6,802 nucleotides of DNA, from positions 1 to 6,802 of the forward strand of contig CANRNA010000094.1 in NCBI GenBank assembly GCA_947631805.1, given 5' to 3'. Position 1 is the first letter of the stretch. Every line of letters starts with the position of its first letter. Source of the stretch: an uncultured Oscillospiraceae bacterium (GTDB lineage Bacteria; Bacillota; Clostridia; Oscillospirales; Oscillospiraceae). The translations under genes and the position numbers were made by a program. Below are positions 1 through 4,994 of the stretch, piece after piece. Under the pieces are notes generated by a model. That model was not told the origin of the DNA. It saw only the letters and a program-made list of their open reading frames with translations, and did no database searches.

Positions 1-1683
1 GGTGTATGGAGATATGGGGTCTACGCAGATGAAAATGCGTCGGAGGTCGTCGTCAGCATAACGGTGGATGAGCCCACACCGTCAACGCCCACGCCGTCAA
101 CGCCTACACCGTCGACACCTACACCGTCGACACCTACACCGTCGACACCTACACCGTCAACGCCTGCGCCGTCAACGCCCACGCCGTCAACGCCCACACC
201 GTCAACGCCCACACCGTCAACGCCTGCGCCGATAACGCCCGCCCCGGCGAAATCCGGCTGGCAGTGGGAGAACGGCAAGTGGTACTTCTATGAGAACGGC
301 GCAAGGGTAATCGACAGGTTCATCGACTACAGGGGCGAGACGTACTATGTGGGCGGCGACGGCGCCATGGCCACCGGCTGGAAATGGCTGGAGGGCACGT
401 ATTACTATTTCGACCAGAGAGCAAGCGGCGCCATGGTCAAAAACAAATGGGTCTATGACCAGGGCGATTGGTATTACATGGGCGGCGACGGGCGCATGCT
501 GTCCGGTTTGCAGACCGTCGGGGGAGAGACCTTCTATTTCAATCCCCGGCACGACGGGTCCTTCGGGGCCGTGCTGTGCGGCTGGGAGAGGATAGACGGA
601 AAGTGGTACTATTTCAACCCCAGCCACAACGGCCACTTCGGCGCGATGATGACCGGCTGGCTCACGTGGAGCGGGAAGCGGTATTATCTGATGCCCGGCA
701 CCGGGGAGATGCTTTGCAACGAAAAGCGGACCATCGGCGGGAACATCTACTCCTTTGACGAGGAGGGGGCCGTCCAGACCGGATGGTTCAAAGAGCCGGA
801 GGGCTACTACAGATACGCGGACGGGAACGGCGTTCTGCTCCATGACAGGTGGATATACAGCAACGGGAACTACTATTATCTCGAAGGCTATGTCATGGCG
901 AACAATAAGCGGCTCACCGTCAACGGCGTTGAGTACTACTTCTACCCAGGGGGCATCATGGGCACCGGGTGGATACACCTTGGGGGCGGCGATTACTATT
1001 ACGCCGCGTCCAGCGGGGCCCTGCGGGGGAATTACCTGCTGCGCTATAACGGGGCGCTCTATTATCTCAAGAGCGATTTCCGGATGGCACGCAACGAGAC
1101 CCTGACCATCGACGGCACCCGGTATACCTTCGATAACAGCGGCCGCGGGAGCGTGAGCAAGGCCACCGTTCCGCTGGACAATCAATCCCGTGTGAACTAT
1201 ATTTTGCAGGCCAGCGGCAGGTGCCTGGACGCGGCGCTCGCCATGGGGGCGAACCTGGTGGAGGGCGCGAATAACAGCGACGGGACCCACTTCACCTACC
1301 GCGCGTTCAAGGGCACGGACGGAAACACTTACGACGCCGTCGCAAAATCGGCAAAAAGCGTGAGCGAGGTGGAGCGTGCCATAGCGTCGTCCCTGAACGC
1401 CGGGCTGCCGGTGGTGGTCACGGTCAACAGCAATCTCGGCGGGGTCCACTATCTGCTGGTGGTGGGGAGCGGATATAATCCGTCCATCGGCGCAAACGAC
1501 TATTACGTTATCGACCCTGGCTATGTGGGCAAGACCTTCCCCAGCAAGGGTTCAAGCGCAAAGGTCTATAATACGACCCTGAGCGCGGCCAGCGTGTTCA
1601 TGAAAGATATCTCCATAGGCAGCGGCAGCTCGTTCAGGTACAGTGTGCAGGCCAGCAATTACTACGTATTCGAGAAACGGTAA
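1..1683 (+). CDS. Cell-wall-binding repeat protein with C-terminal C39/papain-like cysteine peptidase domain (5' partial)
   Basis: The reading frame is open from base 1 with no stop upstream of the GTG at 64, so this is the 3' part of a longer gene; the GTG need not be a start. Of 560 visible residues, 1-22 look like the last strands of an Ig-like beta domain. Residues 26-80 are a Thr/Pro/Ser linker. Residues 86-384 are about 14 repeats of 20-22 residues with GW, an NG/DG turn and WYY/YYY, the choline-binding or clostridial wall-binding type that docks proteins on wall polymers. Residues 391-560 look like a papain/C39-like peptidase: Gln403 five residues before Cys408 (QASGRC), His483 in VHYLLVVG and Asp505 in IDPG. 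Family knowledge suggests a secreted wall-associated protease, peptidase or transpeptidase-like enzyme; the substrate is unknown. The signal peptide must lie outside the window. A hairpin follows the stop, so it is probably transcribed separately from rpmH. The wall-binding call is firm; the peptidase call is moderate. Confidence 0.85.
   Translation, partial: GVWRYGVYADENASEVVVSITVDEPTPSTPTPSTPTPSTPTPSTPTPSTPTPSTPAPSTPTPSTPTPSTPTPSTPAPITPAPAKSGWQWENGKWYFYENGARVIDRFIDYRGETYYVGGDGAMATGWKWLEGTYYYFDQRASGAMVKNKWVYDQGDWYYMGGDGRMLSGLQTVGGETFYFNPRHDGSFGAVLCGWERIDGKWYYFNPSHNGHFGAMMTGWLTWSGKRYYLMPGTGEMLCNEKRTIGGNIYSFDEEGAVQTGWFKEPEGYYRYADGNGVLLHDRWIYSNGNYYYLEGYVMANNKRLTVNGVEYYFYPGGIMGTGWIHLGGGDYYYAASSGALRGNYLLRYNGALYYLKSDFRMARNETLTIDGTRYTFDNSGRGSVSKATVPLDNQSRVNYILQASGRCLDAALAMGANLVEGANNSDGTHFTYRAFKGTDGNTYDAVAKSAKSVSEVERAIASSLNAGLPVVVTVNSNLGGVHYLLVVGSGYNPSIGANDYYVIDPGYVGKTFPSKGSSAKVYNTTLSAASVFMKDISIGSGSSFRYSVQASNYYVFEKR
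76..240 (+). repeat. 15-bp tandem repeat, 11 units, encoding a TPSTP linker
   Basis: Eleven in-frame 15-base units encode TPSTP, with variants APSTP (unit 7) and APITP (unit 11). Units 3-5 (106-150) are identical at the DNA level, including the rarer TCG and ACA codons, which suggests recent slippage or duplication. The unit length is a multiple of three, so copy-number change lengthens or shortens the linker without a frameshift. A Pro/Thr/Ser tract like this usually forms an extended wall-spanning spacer between folded domains. Confidence 0.95.
256..1152 (+). repeat. Array of about 14 cell-wall-binding (choline-binding-like) protein repeats
   Basis: Read in the frame of the surface protein, this stretch divides into about 14 units of 20-25 residues. 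The theme is GW followed by three or four residues, an NG/DG/GG turn, then W/Y-Y-Y/F and a closing G-x-M/L. Clear examples are GWQWENGKWYFYENG at the start, GWERIDGKWYYFNP near the middle and GWIHLGGGDYYY late. Units 5 and 6 carry a longer insertion (NPxHxGxFGA). Units alternate between GW-starting and K/R/N-starting types, as in Clostridia wall-binding modules. The units differ at DNA level, so the array is old, unlike the adjacent 15-bp tract. Confidence 0.85.
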
Positions 1684-1702
1684 GAAAAGACTGTGACGAA
1701 AG

Positions 1703-1740
1703 CAGCCGGGGACGGGAGACCGCCCCCGGCTGTCCTTTCC
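1703..1740 (+). terminator. Probable rho-independent terminator after the surface-protein gene
   Basis: A 9-bp GC-rich stem (1703-1711 with 1724-1732, CAGCCGGGG/CCCCGGCTG) continues past one A/C mismatch into three more pairs capped by GAGA, a GNRA-type tetraloop. It starts 19 nt after the stop codon. The following bases, TCCTTTCC, are pyrimidine-rich but not a clean T-tract, so termination may be incomplete. Its position between a stop codon and the next promoter supports the call. Confidence 0.7.
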
Positions 1741-1769
1741 CCGGAGAGGGGGAAAAAGCGAATTCCGGC

Positions 1770-1798
1770 TTGACAGAGTTTCACATTTTTTATATAAT
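1770..1798 (+). promoter_or_regulatory. Consensus sigma-A promoter for the rpmH-rnpA-yidD-yidC-khpB operon
   Basis: TTGACA at 1770-1775 and TATAAT at 1793-1798 are both perfect matches to the housekeeping sigma-factor consensus, separated by the optimal 17 bases. The spacer and flanks are AT-rich (CATTTTTTATA) in an otherwise GC-rich region. Transcription should begin near 1804-1807, giving a leader of roughly 80 nt before rpmH. Such a strong promoter fits an operon headed by a ribosomal protein gene. No second promoter is evident between rpmH and khpB. Confidence 0.92.
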
Positions 1799-1804
1799 AA
1801 CGAA

Positions 1805-1858
1805 GTTACTGTGTACACCACAGAGCCAACTAACGGCGGCTGACCGCCGATGAGTAAT
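1805..1858 (+). promoter_or_regulatory. Foldable 5' leader of rpmH (hairpins, function unknown)
   Basis: The leader between the promoter and the rpmH ribosome site can form CGGCGG/CCGCCG (1834-1839 with 1844-1849, loop CTGA) and CTGTG/CACAG (1809-1813 with 1819-1823). A competing outer helix GTTACT/AGTAAT (1805-1810 with 1853-1858, one G-U pair) would enclose the GC hairpin and take two bases from the first one. No T-run follows, so it does not look like a simple attenuator. It could be an mRNA stabiliser, a protein-binding leader or chance pairing. I do not recognise a named riboswitch or leader family. Confidence 0.35.
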
Positions 1859-1882
1859 ACGAAAAGAAAGGACGAAAAAACA

Positions 1883-2017
1883 ATGCTGCGTACCTATCAG
1901 CCCAAGAAGCGCCACGCCCAGAAGGAGCACGGCTTCCGCAAGCGCATGTCCACCCGCAACGGACGCAAGGTCCTGTCCGCCCGCCGCGCCAAGGGCCGCA
2001 AGAGACTGAGCTACTGA
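1883..2017 (+). CDS. rpmH: Large ribosomal subunit protein bL34
   Basis: This 44-residue ORF encodes a textbook bL34. It begins MLRTYQPKKR, continues through EHGFRKRMSTRNGRKVL and ends ARRAKGRKRLSY, highly basic throughout and the usual family length. bL34 sits in the 50S subunit, where its basic chain packs into 23S rRNA. The ATG is preceded by AAAGGA at 1867-1872, about 10 nt upstream, and the start fits the family N-terminus exactly. It is the first gene behind a consensus promoter, and rnpA follows 28 nt after its stop, the near-universal bacterial arrangement. No irregularity is seen. Confidence 0.98.
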   Translation: MLRTYQPKKRHAQKEHGFRKRMSTRNGRKVLSARRAKGRKRLSY

Positions 2018-2045
2018 CAAGGCTCGGTGAAAAGAACGGGGAACC

Positions 2046-2381
2046 GTGAGATTCACTTCCTCTCTGAAAACAGATCGTGACTTCCGCCGCGTCTATCACA
2101 AGGGGACGAGCGCTGTGCGCCCGTGCCTTGTGGTGTATGTCCGCAGGACGAACAGCCGGGCGAACCGGCTGGGCATCACCGTGACGGGAAAGGTGGGCAA
2201 GGCCCACACCCGGAACCTGGTGCGCCGCCGCCTGCGGGAGATATACCGCCTGCACGAGGAGGGCATCCGGCCGGGCTATGACCTGGTGGTGGTGGCCCGC
2301 ACCAGGGCGGCGACGGCGGCGTACAGGCGGCTGGAAACGGAATTTCTGTCCGCGAGCAAAGAGCTGGGGGCGGCGCTGTGA
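2046..2381 (+). CDS. rnpA: Ribonuclease P protein component
   Basis: The product is 111 residues, normal for RnpA, the basic protein that helps the RNase P RNA bind pre-tRNA leaders and remove 5' ends. The N-terminus (MRFTSSLKTDRDFRRVYHKG) matches the family. RLGITV and the conserved basic helix with the RNR signature (R56-N57...R60-R61...R64 within HTRNLVRRRLREIYR) are present, followed by the DLVVVAR strand. The start is GTG; an in-frame stop at 2028-2030 leaves no other plausible start close by. The ribosome site is weak (GGGGA at 2038-2042, very close to the start), which together with GTG may lower output relative to L34. Its last bases overlap the yidD start. The RNase P RNA gene is not in the window. 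Confidence 0.97.
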   Translation: MRFTSSLKTDRDFRRVYHKGTSAVRPCLVVYVRRTNSRANRLGITVTGKVGKAHTRNLVRRRLREIYRLHEEGIRPGYDLVVVARTRAATAAYRRLETEFLSASKELGAAL

Positions 2382-2596
2382 AGGGGCTGCTGCTGGCTTT
2401 GATCCGTTTTTACAGAGAGCATATCTCGCCCTATACCCGGCCCAGCTGCCGGTTCATCCCCACCTGCAGCCAATACGCCATGACCGCCATAGAGCGGTAC
2501 GGCGCGTGGAAGGGCGGGTGGCTGGCCCTGAAGCGGATATGCCGGTGCCACCCGTTCCACACCGGGGAACACGACTTTTACGACCCTGTACCGTGA
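2378..2596 (+). CDS. yidD: YidD membrane protein insertion efficiency factor
   Basis: The product has 72 residues, within the usual YidD range. It has an amphipathic N-terminal helix (LLLALIRFYREHISPYTRP), the signature CRFIPTCSQYA with Cys24 and Cys30, then GWLALKRICRCHPF with Cys55 and Cys57, and the terminal DPVP. YidD is thought to act at the inner face of the membrane and assist YidC-dependent insertion; its exact mechanism is not established. The GTG start overlaps the rnpA stop in a GTGA arrangement, implying translational coupling, because no good separate ribosome site stands out inside the end of rnpA. The C-terminal GEHDFYDPVP is slightly longer than the common GGxDPVP ending. yidC follows after 14 nt. 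Confidence 0.95.
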   Translation: MKGLLLALIRFYREHISPYTRPSCRFIPTCSQYAMTAIERYGAWKGGWLALKRICRCHPFHTGEHDFYDPVP

Positions 2597-2610
2597 ATTA
2601 GGAGAAAAGT

Positions 2611-4029
2611 ATGTTACAAGCTATCGCAAAGCCGTTTGGCAAGCTGATGCTCCTGCTTTACAACCTGACGGGCAACTACGGCGTGGCCGTGATCCTGTTC
2701 GCCCTGGTTGTGAAACTCATCATGCTCCCCTTCCAGCTCAAGAGCAAGAAGAGCATGATGCGCATGAGCCGCATGACCCCCCGGCTGAAGGAGCTGGAGA
2801 GGAAATACGGCAACGACCAGCGGCGGTATCAGATGGAGATGTCGAAGCTGTACAAGGAAGAGGGCGTCAACCCCATGGGCGGGTGCCTGTGGAGCCTGCT
2901 GCCGTTCCCCATCCTGATCGCTCTGTACAACGCCATCCGCTACCCCCTGACCACCATGATGGGCATAGGGGAGGACCTGCTGGCCCAGGGCGGCGCCATC
3001 TATGAAAAGCTGGCGGCGCTGGGCTACCAGGCCGGTACCGGCCGGTCCGCCTTTTACGACCAGATATTCCAGTCCAAGTTCATCACCGAGCACTTCGACG
3101 CCTTCGCGGGCCTGTCGGACAAGCTCCAGGAGCTGAGCTATCGGTTCCTGGGCCTGGACCTGAGCGAGACACCCAGCTTCTCCTTCTGGAGGTGGGACTT
3201 CAGCCAGACGTCCGCCTGGCTGCCCGCCCTGGGGCTGTTCATGATACCGGTGCTGAGCGCGCTTTTGAGCTGGCTGAGCATGAAGGCCGCCAACGCGGGC
3301 ACCGTCCAGACCGAACAGCAGCAGGGCTCCATGAAGACCATGAACATCATCATGCCGCTGATGAGCCTCTATATCTGCTTCACCATGCCCGCCGTCATGG
3401 GCATCTACTGGATAGCCCAGAGCGTGTTCGCCATGGCCCAGGACATCATTCTGAACCGGGTGTACACCAAGCAGCTGGACATCGAGGACGCGGACCGTAT
3501 CGAGCGGGAGAAGGCCCGTGAGGCGGAGCTGGAGGCCAAGCGCGCCGAGACCGAACGGCTGAAGGCCGAGGGCGCCACCTCGGAGAACAAGAACACCTCC
3601 AAGCGGAACAAGAAGGCCATCGCCGCCCAGAAGGAAGTGGAGCGCAAGGCCGCCGAGGCCCGTGCCGCCCGCAGGGCGAAGCGGGGCCAGACCGGGGAGG
3701 AGGAGATACCGCCCTCCCAGGTGGGCGACCGGCGCTATGCCCGTGGCCGGGCCTATGTGCCCGACCGGTACACCAACCCGGACACGGCGGAGGAGAAGAC
3801 CCGCGCCGCCGCCCAGGAGAGCGAGGGCTATGAGGAGCCCGCTCAGGAGGCGGACGAGAGCCCCGCAGCCGACGAGACGCCGGAGACCGCCCTGGAGTCC
3901 ATGGACACGGGGCTGGGCCTGCTGGCCGCCCAGGAGGCGGAGCAGGAGCCGGAAACGGCCCAGGAGGCCGACCAGACTACAGAGGAAGCGCCCGAGACGG
4001 AGGATAAGCCGTCGGAGGGCGAAGAATAA
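2611..4029 (+). CDS. yidC: YidC/Oxa1 membrane protein insertase with long charged C-terminal tail
   Basis: This is a 472-residue YidC/Oxa1/Alb3 insertase, which places membrane proteins in the lipid bilayer alone or with SecYEG. Five membrane segments are visible at about 23-43, 91-113, 203-223, 244-260 and 261-281. The cytoplasmic hairpin (44-88) carries the family's basic KSKKSMMRMSRM stretch. The positive residue in the first membrane segment, usually Arg in Bacillus forms, appears to be Lys35. There is no lipoprotein signal or large N-terminal periplasmic domain. The loop between segments 2 and 3 is long, about 90 residues. Residues 283-472 form a soluble tail: a Glu/Lys/Arg-rich probable coiled coil (292-322), a basic patch (330-360) and an acidic end (about a third Glu/Asp after 400). 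The start is fixed by AGGAG at 2600-2604, six bases before ATG. The tail may contact ribosomes, which is inference. Confidence 0.97.
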   Translation: MLQAIAKPFGKLMLLLYNLTGNYGVAVILFALVVKLIMLPFQLKSKKSMMRMSRMTPRLKELERKYGNDQRRYQMEMSKLYKEEGVNPMGGCLWSLLPFPILIALYNAIRYPLTTMMGIGEDLLAQGGAIYEKLAALGYQAGTGRSAFYDQIFQSKFITEHFDAFAGLSDKLQELSYRFLGLDLSETPSFSFWRWDFSQTSAWLPALGLFMIPVLSALLSWLSMKAANAGTVQTEQQQGSMKTMNIIMPLMSLYICFTMPAVMGIYWIAQSVFAMAQDIILNRVYTKQLDIEDADRIEREKAREAELEAKRAETERLKAEGATSENKNTSKRNKKAIAAQKEVERKAAEARAARRAKRGQTGEEEIPPSQVGDRRYARGRAYVPDRYTNPDTAEEKTRAAAQESEGYEEPAQEADESPAADETPETALESMDTGLGLLAAQEAEQEPETAQEADQTTEEAPETEDKPSEGEE

Positions 4030-4047
4030 CGGAGGAAGAGCACTTTT

Positions 4048-4923
4048 ATGCAGAGATCGATCGAATTCCGTGGGAAGACCGCGGACGACGCTATCGCCGC
4101 CGGGCTGGCACAGCTGGGCCTGGAGCGGGACGACGTGTCCGTGGAGATCGTGGAGCGGGGCAAGAAGGGCGTTTTCGGCATAGGCGCCGCGGACGCCGTG
4201 GTCCGCATCACCTACGAGGCCCCCGACGAGGCGCCGAAGCCCAAGGCGGAGCGGCCCGCGCCCCCCAGAGCACCGGAGAGCCCCAAACCGGCCCCGGCCC
4301 CCAGAGCGCCCGAGAGCCCTAAACCGGCTCCGGCTCCCAAGGCGCCCGCTCCCAAGGCGGACAGACCGGCCCCCAGGCCGGAAAAGCCCGCGGCCAGGCC
4401 CGCCGAGCCCTTTGTGCGGGCCGAGGGCACCCAGGCCGAGCAGACGGAGCAGTTTTTGCGGGGCCTGCTGGAGCGCATGGGCGTGCAGGCGGAGATGGAG
4501 ATATCCCCCCGTCAGGGCGGCGGACTGGACGTGCAGCTGCGGGGCAGCGGCATCGGCGCGGTCATTGGCCGTCGGGGCGAGACCCTGGACGCCATCCAGC
4601 ACCTGACCAATTACGTAGTGAACCGGGGCAGCGACCACCACGACCACATCAACGTGGACGCGGAGAACTACCGGGCCAAGCGGGAGGAATCCCTGGTCCA
4701 TCTGGCGGAGAAAATGGCCGCCAAGGCCGTCAAGTACAAGAGGGGCATGGCCCTGGAGCCCATGAACTCCTACGAGCGGCACGTCATCCACACCGCTTTG
4801 CAGGATTACGAGGGCGTCACCACCAGCTCCATCGGTACGGAGCCCAACCGCCGGGTGGTCGTCTCCTACGTCCGTCCCGAGACGGTCAAAAAAGAACCCA
4901 CTGATTACAAAGAGTGGTGCTGA
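4048..4923 (+). CDS. khpB: KhpB/Jag RNA-binding protein (Jag-N, KH and R3H domains)
   Basis: The product has 291 residues with the three-part Jag plan. The Jag N-terminal domain spans about 1-56 (IEFRGKTADDAIAAGL, then GKKGVFGIG). An Ala/Pro/Lys-rich linker covers 58-122. A KH domain with its GxxG RNA-binding loop (IGRRG, 173-177) covers about 135-205. An R3H domain has Arg244-x3-His248 in YERHVIHTAL and ends near 275. In Gram-positive bacteria KhpB pairs with KhpA, binds many RNAs and affects cell division and wall growth; its gene commonly follows spoIIIJ/yidC, as here. GGAGG at 4031-4035 lies 12 nt before the ATG, a slightly long spacing, and 18 nt separate it from the yidC stop. The protein ends in EWC, with a terminal cysteine. 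khpA is not in the window. Confidence 0.96.
   Translation: MQRSIEFRGKTADDAIAAGLAQLGLERDDVSVEIVERGKKGVFGIGAADAVVRITYEAPDEAPKPKAERPAPPRAPESPKPAPAPRAPESPKPAPAPKAPAPKADRPAPRPEKPAARPAEPFVRAEGTQAEQTEQFLRGLLERMGVQAEMEISPRQGGGLDVQLRGSGIGAVIGRRGETLDAIQHLTNYVVNRGSDHHDHINVDAENYRAKREESLVHLAEKMAAKAVKYKRGMALEPMNSYERHVIHTALQDYEGVTTSSIGTEPNRRVVVSYVRPETVKKEPTDYKEWC
4264..4335 (+). repeat. Two 36-bp direct repeats in the KhpB linker
   Basis: Two adjacent 36-base units (4264-4299 and 4300-4335) each encode PRAPESPKPAPA. They differ at five bases, all third-codon positions and all silent (GCA/GCG, CCG/CCC, CCC/CCT, GCC/GCT twice). A shorter PKAPA-type remnant follows. The tract is a flexible spacer between the Jag-N and KH domains. 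Confidence 0.9.
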
Positions 4924-4932
4924 CATAAGGCA

Positions 4933-4958
4933 ATGGGGACGGCTTTTGCCGTCCCTAT
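4933..4958 (+). terminator. Strong hairpin after khpB; possible terminator or mRNA-end structure
   Basis: GGGACGGC (4936-4943) and GCCGTCCC (4948-4955) pair perfectly around a TTTT loop. The stem extends by G-U, T-A and A-T pairs to 11 bp. It begins 10 nt after the khpB stop and ends 20 nt before the next ribosome site. The downstream bases TATCGCTATGTG contain no T-run, so it is not a classic intrinsic terminator. It could define an mRNA 3' end, slow exonucleases or allow partial read-through into the acyltransferase gene. Confidence 0.5.
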
Positions 4959-4978
4959 CGCTATGTGTGATGTGCTTT

Positions 4979-4988
4979 GGAGGAGGAG
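4979..4988 (+). promoter_or_regulatory. Ribosome binding site that decides the MBOAT start
   Basis: GGAGGAGGAG at 4979-4988 is a very strong Shine-Dalgarno match ending six bases before the ATG at 4995. The frame is open further upstream to a TTG at 4977, but starting there would put the ribosome site inside the coding region and add an unlikely MEEEPL prefix before the hydrophobic N-terminus. The ATG at 4995 is therefore preferred. Confidence 0.85.
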
Positions 4989-4994
4989 CCGCTT

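Noticed and set aside
64..66. GTG at 64 as the true start of the surface protein
   Set aside because: The frame is open to base 1 with a plausible beta-strand sequence, there is no signal peptide after the GTG, and no ribosome site precedes it. The gene most likely starts upstream of the window.
76..240. Possible CRISPR-like array
   Set aside because: The 15-bp units are directly adjacent, in frame and without spacers; they encode a Thr/Pro/Ser linker.
217..1449. A 410-codon open frame on the - strand opposite the wall-binding repeats
   Set aside because: It results from the repeated codon pattern of the + strand gene. The product has no family features and no convincing start signal.
1736..1755. 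Second small hairpin TTTCCCC/GGGGAAA upstream of the promoter
   Set aside because: A 7-bp stem lacking a T-run on either strand; it may be chance in a purine/pyrimidine-biased gap, and the preceding hairpin explains termination better.
1684..1882. Replication origin with DnaA boxes upstream of rpmH
   Set aside because: The gap is short, and I found no good match to TTATCCACA on either strand; TGTGTACAC at 1811 is too far from the consensus. A promoter and leader explain the AT-rich stretch.
2614..4926. A 770-codon open frame on the - strand opposite yidC and khpB
   Set aside because: It is a mirror of two well-supported genes in GC-rich DNA. Its product is a Leu/Gly/His/Arg-rich mixture with no recognisable domain.
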